Source of the DNA: Mycolicibacterium chubuense NBB4
GTDB lineage: Bacteria; Actinomycetota; Actinomycetes; Mycobacteriales; Mycobacteriaceae
Length of the DNA stretch: 64,000 bases
NCBI RefSeq assembly: GCF_000266905.1
Contig: NC_018027.1
Location: 3,534,001-3,598,000, forward strand
Direction: 5' to 3'
Shown: positions 1-8,331 of the stretch, one piece after another
How the letters are laid out: every line of letters starts with the position of its first letter
Position numbering within the stretch: the stretch's first letter is position 1
Program-made: the position numbers and the translations under genes
The notes under the pieces: generated by a model
The model's input: only the letters and a program-made list of their open reading frames with translations
Told to the model about the DNA's origin: nothing
The model's database searches: none

Positions 1-1048
1 GCTTGCTGCCCACGAGCGACAACCATGCGCCCGCGGTGAGGAAGAGTCCGGCCTTGGTGGCCGCATGGGCGACCAGTTGCGTCGCACCGCCACTGATCGC
101 GGCGAGCCCGGCAGCCATCACCACGAAACCCAGCTGCGCCGAGGTCGACGCGGCGAGCAGCTGTTTGAGATCACGCTGGGCGAGGGCCACCGCACCCAGC
201 ACAACGGCAGTCGCAACGCCGAGCCACGCCGCGGCCGGGGCGGCCCACCCCGAGGCAGCCAGGAGATCGCCCATACGCAGCAGCAGGTAGGCGCCCAACG
301 CCACCATCGCTGCCGAGTGCAGCAGAGCGCTGACCGGGCTCGGGCCCTCCATCGCCCGGGAGAGCCAGAACGAGAACGGCAGCTGCGCCGCCTTACCGAG
401 TGCGGCCACCAGAAACCCGGCCGCGATGACGTGCCGCCAGCCGCCGGAGGCGTCCGCGAGGTCCGCCAGCGCGAGCCCCGCTCCGCCGGCGAGTGCACCG
501 CCGGCAGCCAGATACAGACCGAGGTCGGCGGTGCGCGTGGTGAGGAAGGCGGTCAAACCGGCCGACACCCGGTCGTTCTCGCGCCACCAGAAACCGATCA
601 ACCCGTAGGAGACCGCGCCCATGACCTCCCACGCGAGCAGCAGTGCGGGCAGGGTCGCCGCGGTGACGGTCAGCATCGCGGCAGCGGCGAAGACCAGCAT
701 CAACCCGTAGAAGCGGCCGCCCGCCACGGAGTCGTCGCCGACCGTGAAGATCAGCACCAGCAACGTGGTCACGGCAACCGTCGCCGCCATCGTCGCGGCC
801 AGCGCATCCACCCGCAAGGTGAGGTCCGCTCCGGCCATGAACGGCACGTCGACCGTCGGCCTGGCCACGGCGACCACCGCGGAGAGCGCGACCATCACCG
901 CCGACACCGCGACCGAGACCACCGACGGCAGCCGATCGGCGGTCGGACTCCGAAACGCATTGAGCGACAGAATGATTCCACCGGCCGCCGGTAGGCCGAC
1001 CAGCCCCCACAGCGACCACTGCGCACCAGCGAGCATTGCCGCCGTCAT
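1..1048 (-). CDS. nuoL: NuoL-like proton-pumping subunit, partial
   Basis: Membrane antiporter-like subunit of a complex I-type enzyme, related to NuoL/ND5. The ATG at 1048 overlaps the nuoK stop by 4 bp (ATGA). The gene runs off the left window edge, so the C-terminus is missing. The translated part is strongly hydrophobic. It contains the family core GKAAQLPFSFWLSRAMEGP followed by a PVSALLHSAAMV stretch, and later DLKQLLAASTSAQLGF. These are hallmarks of the proton_antipo_M domain, and the lysines expected in the channel are visible. It is the last gene seen in a nuoA-to-nuoL string lacking NADH-module genes. nuoM and nuoN probably follow outside the window (inference). It could also be named after Mrp or hydrogenase-4 antiporter subunits, but the nuoJ/nuoK neighbours favour NuoL. 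Confidence 0.87.
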   Translation of the reverse strand, partial: MTAAMLAGAQWSLWGLVGLPAAGGIILSLNAFRSPTADRLPSVVSVAVSAVMVALSAVVAVARPTVDVPFMAGADLTLRVDALAATMAATVAVTTLLVLIFTVGDDSVAGGRFYGLMLVFAAAAMLTVTAATLPALLLAWEVMGAVSYGLIGFWWRENDRVSAGLTAFLTTRTADLGLYLAAGGALAGGAGLALADLADASGGWRHVIAAGFLVAALGKAAQLPFSFWLSRAMEGPSPVSALLHSAAMVALGAYLLLRMGDLLAASGWAAPAAAWLGVATAVVLGAVALAQRDLKQLLAASTSAQLGFVVMAAGLAAISGGATQLVAHAATKAGLFLTAGAWLSLVGSK

Positions 1049-1347
1049 CCGGTCAGGTCGGTTGCGCTGTCGGTCATGTCGGACTGCCGGTCCCGATGCA
1101 GGAGCGTGGCGACCGCGAATCCCATCGCCATCTCCACGGTCATCGCCGCGATGATCACCATCAGCAGCACCTGACCCGTCGGCGCGGGCGCGAGGAACCA
1201 CCAGAATGCCGCGGCAGCGAGGATGACGGCGTTGATCATCAGCTCCAGGCCCATCATCACCATCACCACCACCTGCTGGGACAACGCGCCGTACAAGCCG
1301 ACGCTGAACAGCGCTGCGGCAACCAGCAGCACCGTCTGCAGCGTCAT
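1045..1347 (-). CDS. nuoK: NADH-quinone oxidoreductase subunit K-like
   Basis: 100-residue membrane protein with three hydrophobic helices, the normal size for NuoK/ND4L. It retains a glutamate in helix 2 (residue 35, in GLELMINAV) and one in helix 3 (residue 72, in MTVEMAMGF). These correspond to the two glutamates known to matter for proton translocation in E. coli NuoK, so the pump channel looks functional. Its start overlaps the nuoJ stop by 4 bp and its stop overlaps the nuoL start by 4 bp, so all three are probably translationally coupled. The short C-terminal tail after helix 3 is polar and typical. Confidence 0.93.
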   Translation of the reverse strand: MTLQTVLLVAAALFSVGLYGALSQQVVVMVMMGLELMINAVILAAAAFWWFLAPAPTGQVLLMVIIAAMTVEMAMGFAVATLLHRDRQSDMTDSATDLTG

Positions 1348-1907
1348 CGCCCCACCCCTCCCGGTTGCGGGTCCCGAGGGGGACGCCGGCGCAGGTCGTC
1401 ACCGAGCCGGTCGTACCGGCTGCGATGAGTGGCCAGCACCACACCGCCCACGATCGTGGCGACCATCACCGGGCTGATCACCACCATGGCGAGCATCTTC
1501 GGCCCCATCAGCGCGGCGCCGAGCGCGGCGGTGACATCTCCCGGCGGACTCCCACGCCGCTGCGGCCAGTCCACCGACAGGATGCCGGCGGCCAACAGCG
1601 CGAACGTCGCCGCCGAGACAGCGATCGACATGCGCTTGCCGTGCACCATGCTCATCGGCATCAGCGCCGGGTTCATGCCCATGAACATGACCATGTAGAC
1701 GGCCATCACCGCCATCTCCATGACCATCATCAGAATGACGATGACGCCCACGTAGTTCTGCGCCAGCAGCAGCACCGCGACGCCGACCGCGATGAACGAC
1801 GTCGCCAGGGCGTAGGTGGCGCGGGCCATCGAATCGACGACGAACACCGCAGCTCCGGCGGCGACGGCCACCACAGCGGCGATCCAGAACACGACGTCGG
1901 CAACCAT
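1344..1907 (-). CDS. nuoJ: NADH-quinone oxidoreductase subunit J-like
   Basis: 187-residue protein with about five membrane helices, matching NuoJ/ND6. The region LAQNYVGVIVILMMV is the typical conserved helix 3. It is followed by a methionine-rich helix (VYMVMFMGMNPALMPM) richer in Met than most NuoJ proteins. The C-terminal tail is short and basic (RRRPPRDPQPG). The gene lies 6 bp after the nuoH stop and overlaps nuoK by 4 bp, so it belongs to the same transcript. NuoJ contributes the central half-channel and the pi-bulge coupling element in canonical complex I. No residue loss is obvious by eye. Confidence 0.9.
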   Translation of the reverse strand: MVADVVFWIAAVVAVAAGAAVFVVDSMARATYALATSFIAVGVAVLLLAQNYVGVIVILMMVMEMAVMAVYMVMFMGMNPALMPMSMVHGKRMSIAVSAATFALLAAGILSVDWPQRRGSPPGDVTAALGAALMGPKMLAMVVISPVMVATIVGGVVLATHRSRYDRLGDDLRRRPPRDPQPGGVGR

Positions 1908-1913
1908 GAGTTC

Positions 1914-2846
1914 TCACCTCCAGACCGTGACGACGGCCACGACCAGATCTTGTACGAGTACGGCCGGCAGCAGCACAAGCCAGCCGACCTCCATGAACCT
2001 GTCCGGGCGAAGGATCGGCAACCGGCGCCGGACCCACACGAGAAACGTCAGCACCGCAACGGTTTTCACGAGGACCCACAACCACTCCGGCAGCACCGGA
2101 CCCGCGCCTCCCCCGAGGAACAGGGGGACGGAGAACGCCGACCCGGCGGCCAGCACTGTGTACCGTCCCACACTCCAGAGCAGGCGATCGACGCCGGAGA
2201 GCTCTGCGGCCACCCCGCCGGAGATGTCGGCGCCGACCGCGGCCGAGAGCGGCCCCCACACCGAGAACCCGGTCACCGCAAGCAAATACACACCGAAGGC
2301 GACCGGCATCCACACCCCGTACCACAGGCCGTGCTGGGCGTCGGCCACCGTGCCGACCCGCAGGCTGGCCGCCGCGATGGCGGGACCGACCAACGCGAAC
2401 ATGAGCGGCAACTCGTAGCCGAGTGCCTGAGCGAGGAACCGGTAACCCCCGATGAGCGGGTGAATCGAGTTGGGGCCCCAGCCGGCCAGCCACACCAACG
2501 CCCACACACAGACGTCCATCGCGTTGAACCAGACGATGCCCACATCGCTGTCGAACAGCGTCCACCGACCCAGCGGCACCACGGTGATCATCAGCAGGGC
2601 GACGGTGATCAGGCCCCCACCGCCGATTCGCCACAGCAACCGGTCGGCCGCGACGGTGGTGCGCCGTCGCTGACAGAGCAGCCGGACGGACTCCGCCAGC
2701 GGCGCTCGCAGGTGCGCCGCTGCACCGACGTCGCGCCCGGACAGTCCGCTGTCGAGTGCGGCGGCGTAATACCCGAGCGCGAGGACCAACGCGGCGGCGA
2801 CTGTCGCCCACACCCCCGAAACCGTGGTGATCGTCGACGCAGTCAT
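1914..2846 (-). CDS. nuoH: NADH-quinone oxidoreductase subunit H-like
   Basis: 310-residue membrane protein of the NuoH/ND1 family, the subunit that docks the hydrophilic arm to the membrane arm. The ATG at 2846 overlaps the stop of the upstream fused gene by 4 bp, and this start gives a clean first helix. The helix segment YELPLMFALVGPAIAA matches the family YElP motif with its conserved glutamate. The cytosolic segment between helices 1 and 2 (HLRAPLAESVRLL) resembles the family helix that normally lines the quinone site, but the GPNRVGP-type signature is not recognisable. That fits the reduced NuoB/NuoD partner encoded just upstream. Canonical NuoH is slightly longer (about 325-400 residues). 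Confidence 0.88.
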   Translation of the reverse strand: MTASTITTVSGVWATVAAALVLALGYYAAALDSGLSGRDVGAAAHLRAPLAESVRLLCQRRRTTVAADRLLWRIGGGGLITVALLMITVVPLGRWTLFDSDVGIVWFNAMDVCVWALVWLAGWGPNSIHPLIGGYRFLAQALGYELPLMFALVGPAIAAASLRVGTVADAQHGLWYGVWMPVAFGVYLLAVTGFSVWGPLSAAVGADISGGVAAELSGVDRLLWSVGRYTVLAAGSAFSVPLFLGGGAGPVLPEWLWVLVKTVAVLTFLVWVRRRLPILRPDRFMEVGWLVLLPAVLVQDLVVAVVTVWR

Positions 2847-3997
2847 GCCGTACCCACCCCGGCGCGCAGCGATGTCTCGATGCCCAGACCCGCGACGGTC
2901 AGGCGCGCGGCGGCGATGTCGAGGCCAGCCACCAGATCGGGCAGAGCCTCCACAACGGCGCCACCCGGTAAGGGACTGTCCCGCAGGGACTTCGACGCGA
3001 GGCCGGAAGCGATGCGCAGTCTCTCGAGCAACCGGTCGTAGGCGTCGCCGGAGAGTCCGGCGGGCAGCTGACACCGGTCGAGCTCGCGTTCCGTCAGCGG
3101 CCCGACGCCGCACAGGGACCAGCGCAGCACCCCCGATCGGCGCACGCTGCGCTGCAGCCGCTCGAGCAGCGGCAGCGCGCCGCGGTCGTCGCCCGCGAGC
3201 AGAAGGTCCCGGCAGCGGCGTGCGAGCACGGCACCGCGGGCCCATCCCGCCAGGGCCAGCAGATCGTGGATGTGGTCGCACTCCCGGGCCGCGGCGACCG
3301 ACCCGGTGGCTGACCGGCCGGCGGTCCAGTCGCCGACAGGGCCGGCGGCATCGACGATCCAGGCCTGCGCCTCGGCGATGACGTCACCGTGCAGACTGCA
3401 CCGCAGCACCAGCGCGGCCGGCCAGAAGCTCAACACGGGGCCCAGCCGCAGATGCAGGGTGTCCATCTCCAGTCCGTCACGATCCTCCCCGCCCTGGGCG
3501 AGCGGGATCCCTTCCGGCGCCATGTCCATGTCGCCGTCCATGTCGCCGTGATCCATTCCGCTGTGGTCGGAGTCGTGATCCATGTCTGCTTCGCCGTCGC
3601 CGTCGCCATCGCCGGCTTCGCCGTCCTCGGAGTCGGGCGCGGGCTCGGGATGCCGGGGGCGGTCGCGGGCGTCGACCCGCTGACCGGCGATGTCGAGCAA
3701 CGTCGCGGCGGCGCTGTCGAGTTCGCGCGCCGCGTGCGCGGCATCGCGGATGTCGACGCGCGCCCGGGGGCCGGGAAGCTGGCGCCAGATCTGCTCGACG
3801 ACGGTCGACATCTCGGGACCGGGTGGACCGCAGACCGCCAGCACATCGGCGTCGGCGGCGCACAGCGCGCGGCGCCAACCGCGCGCCGACATCTCGCGCT
3901 CCAGCGCGCACCGGGTGACCCAGTGGCCGGCCACCTCCACGGTGAGCACACGGACTCTGGTCACCGCGAGCCGAGCCAGCGTGTCCCTCAGGCCCAC
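2843..3997 (-). CDS. Fused NuoB-like/NuoD-like protein without Fe-S cysteines
   Basis: 384-residue soluble protein between nuoA and nuoH. The GTG at 3997 is preceded by a GGGAGGGGG ribosome site inside nuoA and overlaps nuoA by 10 bp. Residues 1-105 resemble the second half of NuoB (ADVLAVCGPPGPEM, then IWRQLPGPRARVDI), but the CC and other cluster-N2 cysteines are missing. Residues 123-159 form an Asp/Met/His-rich linker (MDHGDMDGDMDM). From about residue 183 the chain resembles a worn NuoD N-terminus (LHLRLGPVLSFWPAALVL, HGDVIAEAQ) and a later NuoD helix region, ending at residue 384. The NuoB and NuoD assignments are inferences from pattern and gene position. If correct, this polypeptide replaces the quinone module without carrying its redox centre. 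Confidence 0.75.
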   Translation of the reverse strand: MGLRDTLARLAVTRVRVLTVEVAGHWVTRCALEREMSARGWRRALCAADADVLAVCGPPGPEMSTVVEQIWRQLPGPRARVDIRDAAHAARELDSAAATLLDIAGQRVDARDRPRHPEPAPDSEDGEAGDGDGDGEADMDHDSDHSGMDHGDMDGDMDMAPEGIPLAQGGEDRDGLEMDTLHLRLGPVLSFWPAALVLRCSLHGDVIAEAQAWIVDAAGPVGDWTAGRSATGSVAAARECDHIHDLLALAGWARGAVLARRCRDLLLAGDDRGALPLLERLQRSVRRSGVLRWSLCGVGPLTERELDRCQLPAGLSGDAYDRLLERLRIASGLASKSLRDSPLPGGAVVEALPDLVAGLDIAAARLTVAGLGIETSLRAGVGTA

Positions 3998-4332
3998 CGC
4001 AGGGCCCCCTCCCGCCAGGCCCACGCCACCGCGACGAACAGCGCAGCCAGGAAGACGAACATCTCGACGATCGCCCGGGCGCCTTTCTCCGCGACGACGA
4101 GCGCCCACGGATACATGAACAGCATTTCGACGTCGAAGGCCAGGAACACGATGGAGGCCGGGTACCAGCGGGCGTGGTACCGCGACAGCGCGTGTTCTTC
4201 CGGTCGCCACCCGGACTGAAAGGGCAACGACACGAGAACCGTCGGCGCGACCGCGGCGAGGCGATGCAGTGCGTAGACGCCGGCGATCCCCAGCAACGCG
4301 ACCAGCACCATCGCCACCATGCCGGTGTACAT
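3988..4332 (-). CDS. nuoA: NADH-quinone oxidoreductase subunit A-like
   Basis: 114-residue, three-helix membrane protein of the NuoA/ND3 family and first gene of this operon. The start has a good ribosome site (GGGAGGACC). The acidic pair in helix 2 is present (FDVEMLF, Asp67 and Glu69) with the typical PWA motif after it. The loop that normally reads ECG (the ND3 loop cysteine near the quinone site) reads QSG here (residues 39-41). This loss matches the missing Fe-S ligands in the adjacent fused NuoB/NuoD-like protein. The C-terminus is RWA, and the next gene starts inside it. Confidence 0.9.
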   Translation of the reverse strand: MYTGMVAMVLVALLGIAGVYALHRLAAVAPTVLVSLPFQSGWRPEEHALSRYHARWYPASIVFLAFDVEMLFMYPWALVVAEKGARAIVEMFVFLAALFVAVAWAWREGALRWA

Positions 4333-4444
4333 GGCGCAAGGTCCTCCCGCGGATCGTCGTCGACACGAGCCGCCGCACCGGCGACCCCGGGCTAAGGTTC
4401 CCGACGCAAAGGCCGGTAAACCCTTTTCGGCCGGTCGCGCCGGA

Positions 4445-5050
4445 TCAGCGCGGCGACCGCCACATCTGCCACATCGTCGGCCCGCCGTCGGGGACCGTGA
4501 GCTCGCCGGTCACCTCGAAGCCGAACCGCAGGTAGTACGGCACGTTGGATTCCTTCGTCGACTCCAGATAGGCGGGGGCGCCCTCGGCGTCGCAACGATC
4601 GAGCCGCGAGGCCATCAGGGCCTGCCCGAAGCCGGTGCCCCGCACGCCGGGATCGCTGCCGATCACCGCCAGATACCAGTGCGGCTCCTCCGGGTGGTGG
4701 CGCTTCATCAGTTCGGACACGACCTGCCCTCGCCGGCCTTCGCTGCCCATCGCCAGCAGGAACGCCGGCAGCATGCGCAGTTCCTCGATCGCCGTCTGCT
4801 TCCACCGGCCCGGGGGGTCCCACAGCGCCGCCGCACCGACCGCCCCGGCGGTCGAGGCGATCTCCACCGCGTCGTTGGCCAGGAAGTGGTGCCGGGTCAT
4901 CGCCGCGAAGATCCGCGGCAGCGCCTTCGCCCGCCGCGCGCCGTTGGGCACCATCCACATCATCACGGGATCGTCGTGAAAAGCCCGGCCCAGCACGCGG
5001 GCCAACGTCTTCACGTCCGACCGGCGCGCGGGAGCGACATCGATGGCCAC
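4445..5050 (-). CDS. GNAT family N-acetyltransferase
   Basis: 201-residue acetyltransferase of the GNAT fold. The acetyl-CoA pyrophosphate-binding motif A is visible as RGTGFGQAL (around residues 137-145). It is preceded by the beta strand HWYLAVIGSDP and followed by the motif B region PYYLRFGFEV near residue 170. This arrangement is common among actinobacterial acetyltransferases whose acceptor is unknown, and no substrate can be read from the sequence. It stands alone, about 110 bp from the start of the nuo-like operon. The N-terminal half (residues 40-100) is helical and charged. Confidence 0.85.
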   Translation of the reverse strand: MAIDVAPARRSDVKTLARVLGRAFHDDPVMMWMVPNGARRAKALPRIFAAMTRHHFLANDAVEIASTAGAVGAAALWDPPGRWKQTAIEELRMLPAFLLAMGSEGRRGQVVSELMKRHHPEEPHWYLAVIGSDPGVRGTGFGQALMASRLDRCDAEGAPAYLESTKESNVPYYLRFGFEVTGELTVPDGGPTMWQMWRSPR

Positions 5051-5077
5051 GACCCCGACCCTACGCGGCGGCGCCCC

Positions 5078-5506
5078 TCATCCCTGGGTGATGTAGGCCT
5101 GCAGTTGCTGCTGCTCCCGCTCGAGTTCCTCCATGCGGGTCTTGACGACGTCACCGATGCTGACGATCCCGGCGAGCCGGTCGCCCACGACCACCGGCAC
5201 GTGCCGCACCCGGTTGGTGGTCATCAGCGCGCTCAGGCTGTCCACGGAGTCGTCGGGCGAGCATGTCGCCACCAGTGTCGTCATGATGTCCGACACGGGC
5301 CGCCGCAAGAGGTCGGGGCCGATCTCGTGCAGCTTGCGCACGACATCACGCTCGGACACGATGCCCTGCAACCCATCCGGCGACACCACGACCATGGCGC
5401 CGATGTTGTGCACGGACAGTTCGGTCAGCAGGCCGGCAACCGAGGTTTCGGGCGTGATCGTGGCCACCGTCGCACCCTTGTTGCGCAACACATCGGATAT
5501 CCGCAC
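5078..5506 (-). CDS. CBS domain-containing protein
   Basis: 142-residue protein made of two CBS motifs (about residues 8-60 and 72-128) forming one Bateman module. Such modules sense adenine nucleotides or related ligands. Features seen are GIVSERDVVRKL after the first motif, the RHVPVV strand, and GIVSIGDVVK in the second. The tail (MEELEREQQQLQAYI) looks helical. A GTG start at 5506 is chosen because it follows GGGAGG at 5 bp spacing and matches the usual VRISDVL beginning. A start 9 codons upstream is open but has no ribosome site. It corresponds in order to Rv2406c of M. tuberculosis. Ligand and partner are unknown. Confidence 0.88.
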   Translation of the reverse strand: MRISDVLRNKGATVATITPETSVAGLLTELSVHNIGAMVVVSPDGLQGIVSERDVVRKLHEIGPDLLRRPVSDIMTTLVATCSPDDSVDSLSALMTTNRVRHVPVVVGDRLAGIVSIGDVVKTRMEELEREQQQLQAYITQG

Positions 5507-5626
5507 CGGCACCTCCCTGGTGACCCACGTCACATCAGGCTACTCCAGAGAGCCTCCGCAGCGGAACAGATCGGCGGTGGCGCTCGTTGCACCGGCGAAC
5601 GGCCCGGACTCCCGAAAGGATGGCAG

Positions 5627-6634
5627 ATGCCCGACTCAGTATCGCTCGGCGACCAATTAGAGGTCAGCGCAATCGGTTTCGGCGGGATGGCGCTCACACC
5701 GGTCTACGGGGGCGCCGTCGACGACGAGGAGTCGCTGGCCACCCTGCACCACGCGGTCGACGTCGGGGTGACGTTCATCGACACCGCCAACATCTACGGC
5801 AGCGGCGACAACGAGCGGCTGATCGCGCGTCTGCTGGCCGACCGCCGCGACGAGGTCACGCTGGCCACCAAGTTCGGCATCCAGGCCAACCCCGCCGAAC
5901 GTACGCAGGGCCGGATCAGCCCGCGCGGCGACGCTGCCTATGTGCGGCAATGCATCGACGAGAGTCTGCAGCGGCTCCAGACCGACGTCGTCGACCTGTA
6001 CTACTTGCACCGGCGCGATCCCAACGTGCCGATCGAGGAGACCGTCGGCGCGATGGCCGAGCTGGTCACCTCAGGCAAGGTGCGCCACCTCGGGCTGTCG
6101 GAAGTCAGCGCCGCGGAGCTGCGCGCCGCCCACGCCGTGCACCCGATCGCCGCGCTGCAGAGCGAATGGTCGATCTGGACCCGGGACATCGAGGCGGTCA
6201 TCGTTCCCGCGGCGGCCGAACTCGGTGTCGGCATCGTGCCGTTCTCGCCGTTGGGCCGCGGATTCCTGGCCGGCACCGTGCGGTCGGCCGCCGACATCGG
6301 CGAGAAGGACTTCCGGCGCACCATGCCCCGGTTCGCGGACACGGCGCTGGACGCCAACCAGGCCGTGGTCGACGCCGTGATCGGGGTGGCGAACGAGGTC
6401 GGCGCCACGCCGGCGCAGGTCGCCCTGGCGTGGCTGCGCCAGCGCGCCGACGAGCTCGGCGCGGCCTCCGTGCCGATTCCCGGCACCCGTCGCGCCGCGC
6501 GCGTCGACGAGAACCTGGCATCTCTGTCGGTCACGCTGTCCCCGGAGCAGATCGCCGGGCTCGGCAACGCCGGCAACGCGGTGACCGGCGCGCGGTACGC
6601 GGATATGTCCTCGATCGGTTCCAGCCGGGAGTAA
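5627..6634 (+). CDS. Aldo/keto reductase
   Basis: 335-residue NADPH-dependent oxidoreductase of the AKR superfamily, a TIM barrel that reduces aldehydes or ketones. The catalytic tetrad is visible: Asp in [10 protein letters not shown], Tyr in the same motif, Lys in LATKFG and His in YYLHR. The cofactor site is suggested by [10 protein letters not shown] and by [15 protein letters not shown] near the C-terminus. The length is typical of the YakC/YhdN-like branch. The ATG at 5627 has a GAAAGGA ribosome site 6 bp upstream. The next gene on the same strand follows 11 bp later, so the two are probably cotranscribed. The natural substrate cannot be inferred. Confidence 0.92.
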   Translation: MPDSVSLGDQLEVSAIGFGGMALTPVYGGAVDDEESLATLHHAVDVGVTFIDTANIYGSGDNERLIARLLADRRDEVTLATKFGIQANPAERTQGRISPRGDAAYVRQCIDESLQRLQTDVVDLYYLHRRDPNVPIEETVGAMAELVTSGKVRHLGLSEVSAAELRAAHAVHPIAALQSEWSIWTRDIEAVIVPAAAELGVGIVPFSPLGRGFLAGTVRSAADIGEKDFRRTMPRFADTALDANQAVVDAVIGVANEVGATPAQVALAWLRQRADELGAASVPIPGTRRAARVDENLASLSVTLSPEQIAGLGNAGNAVTGARYADMSSIGSSRE

Positions 6635-6645
6635 CTTCTGGCGGC

Positions 6646-7506
6646 ATGATCGAAGTCACCCTCCTGGGTACCGGCAGCCCCATCCCCGACGCCCGCCGCG
6701 CGGGACCGTCCACCCTGGTGCGGGCCGGCGGGCAGACCTTCCTCGTCGACTGCGGCCGCGGGGTGCTGCAGCGGGCCGCCGCGATCGGGATCGGCGCCAA
6801 CAACCTGACCGCGCTGCTGCTGACCCATCTGCACAGTGACCACATCGCCGACCTGGGCGACGTGCTGATCACCCGCTGGGTGTCGAACTTCGCGCCCGAC
6901 CTGGCGCCGCTGCCGATCATCGGGCCGCCGGGCACCGCGGAGGTCGTCGAGAACACGCTCAAAGCGCTGCGCTTCGACATCGGGTACCGCATCGCCCACC
7001 ACGCCGACCTGACCACACCGCCTCCGGTCGAGGTCGAGGAGGTGACCGAGGGCGTGGTCTGGGGGCGCGACGGCGTCTCCATCCGCGTCGGACGGACCGA
7101 TCACCGGCCCGTCGAGCCGACCATCGGGTTTCGGATCGAGCACGACGGCGCGTCGGTGGTGCTGGCCGGCGACACGGTGCCGTGCGCGAGCCTCGATGAA
7201 CTCGCGAAGGGCGCGGGAGCGTTGGTGCACACGGCGATTCGGCGCGATCTCATCGAGACCATGCCCCTGCAACGCCTCCGCGACATCTGTGATTACCACT
7301 CGTCGGTCGAGCAGGCCGCCGAGACCGCGGCCCGCGCCGGAGTCGGAATCCTGATCCTGACCCACTACGTGCCCGCCCCTGCGCCGGGACAGGAGGAGGA
7401 CTGGCGGGCACTGGCCGCCTCGGTGTTCGACCGGCAGATCGAGATCGGCGAGGATCTGCACCGGGTCGAGGTCCACCCGGGGGTGTGCGCTAAGCCAGCC
7501 GGGTGA
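6646..7506 (+). CDS. Metallo-beta-lactamase fold hydrolase (RNase Z-like)
   Basis: 286-residue metallo-beta-lactamase-fold protein of the RNase Z/arylsulfatase-like branch. The zinc-binding motif HLHSDH is at about residues 64-69. Further ligands are likely in DHRPVEP, in the strand AGDTVP, and at the C-terminal HY in LTHYVPAP. The N-terminus [16 protein letters not shown] is typical of the family. It occupies the position of Rv2407, annotated as RNase Z in M. tuberculosis, so tRNA 3'-end processing is possible but not shown. It overlaps the convergent transglutaminase gene by 17 bp. It probably shares a transcript with the aldo/keto reductase. Confidence 0.87.
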   Translation: MIEVTLLGTGSPIPDARRAGPSTLVRAGGQTFLVDCGRGVLQRAAAIGIGANNLTALLLTHLHSDHIADLGDVLITRWVSNFAPDLAPLPIIGPPGTAEVVENTLKALRFDIGYRIAHHADLTTPPPVEVEEVTEGVVWGRDGVSIRVGRTDHRPVEPTIGFRIEHDGASVVLAGDTVPCASLDELAKGAGALVHTAIRRDLIETMPLQRLRDICDYHSSVEQAAETAARAGVGILILTHYVPAPAPGQEEDWRALAASVFDRQIEIGEDLHRVEVHPGVCAKPAG

Positions 7507-8329
7507 TCTCCACGATCACGTCGAGATCGGTCGACCCCTCGCCCGAGTAGATGCCCTTTAGCGGCGAGACGTCGGCGTAGTCGCGGCCCACACCGACGCT
7601 GATGTACTGCTCGTTGATCTCACTGTCGTTGGTGGGGTCGTAATTCCACCACTCCCCAGTCCAGGCCTGGATCCAGGCGTGGCTCTGCCCGTCGACGGTG
7701 TCGCCCACCTTCGCGTTGCGCTGGGGATGCAGGTAACCCGACACATACCGCGACGGAATACCCATGCCGCGCAACAACATCAATGTCAGATGCGCGAAGT
7801 CCTGACAGACTCCCTTACCCTCGCGCAGCGCGTCGACCCCCGACGTGTGCACCCCGGTGGTACCCGGAACGTACTTGAGCTCACCCTGCACCCAGCGGGC
7901 GGCCTCGATCACCGCCTCGGCGGGGTCGTGATACTTGGCGATGCGGCGGCCGACCCGCTCGATCCGCTTGCTGGCCGGGACATAGTGGGTCGGGGCGAGC
8001 ACCTCGTCGTAGCGGTCGACGACGGCCTCGCCCGCCAGGTCGGCCCACGACGCCTTGGTCTTCGGCTCCTCCGGACGGTCGGTCTCGACCACCGAGGAGG
8101 CCGTCACCTCCAGTTCGGTGTGCGGGGCGTGCAGGTCGAACGCCGTCACCGCGGTACCCCAGTAATCGGTGTAGCGATATGACCTTGTGGCAGGCACGGT
8201 TTCGACGCGATTGAGGATCACGTTCTGACGGGTGTCGGACCGCGGCGTCAGGCGCGCCTCGTTGAACGAAGCCGTCACCGGTGACCTGTACGCGTAACCG
8301 GTCGCGTGCATCACGCGCATCCGCCACAT
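7490..8329 (-). CDS. Transglutaminase-like cysteine peptidase family protein
   Basis: 279-residue protein with an N-terminal beta domain (bacterial transglutaminase-like N-terminus, residues 1-85) and a transglutaminase/papain-fold core. The catalytic triad is visible: Cys in GVCQDFAHL, His in [10 protein letters not shown] and Asp in WNYDPTND. The ATG at 8329 lies 2 bp after the upstream alpha-E gene and has GGGGGAG inside that gene as ribosome site. It forms the last gene of a three-gene set with the alpha-E and circularly permuted ATP-grasp genes (Rv2409c-Rv2411c order). Family members are predicted to cleave or form peptide/isopeptide bonds. The substrate is not known. Confidence 0.9.
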   Translation of the reverse strand: MWRMRVMHATGYAYRSPVTASFNEARLTPRSDTRQNVILNRVETVPATRSYRYTDYWGTAVTAFDLHAPHTELEVTASSVVETDRPEEPKTKASWADLAGEAVVDRYDEVLAPTHYVPASKRIERVGRRIAKYHDPAEAVIEAARWVQGELKYVPGTTGVHTSGVDALREGKGVCQDFAHLTLMLLRGMGIPSRYVSGYLHPQRNAKVGDTVDGQSHAWIQAWTGEWWNYDPTNDSEINEQYISVGVGRDYADVSPLKGIYSGEGSTDLDVIVEITRLA

Positions 8330-8331
8330 CT

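Noticed and set aside
1365..3041. 558-codon open frame on the plus strand opposite nuoH and nuoJ
   Set aside because: Low-complexity His/Arg/Gln/Asp composition typical of antisense frames in GC-rich DNA. The minus-strand genes have family motifs, ribosome sites and coupled overlaps.
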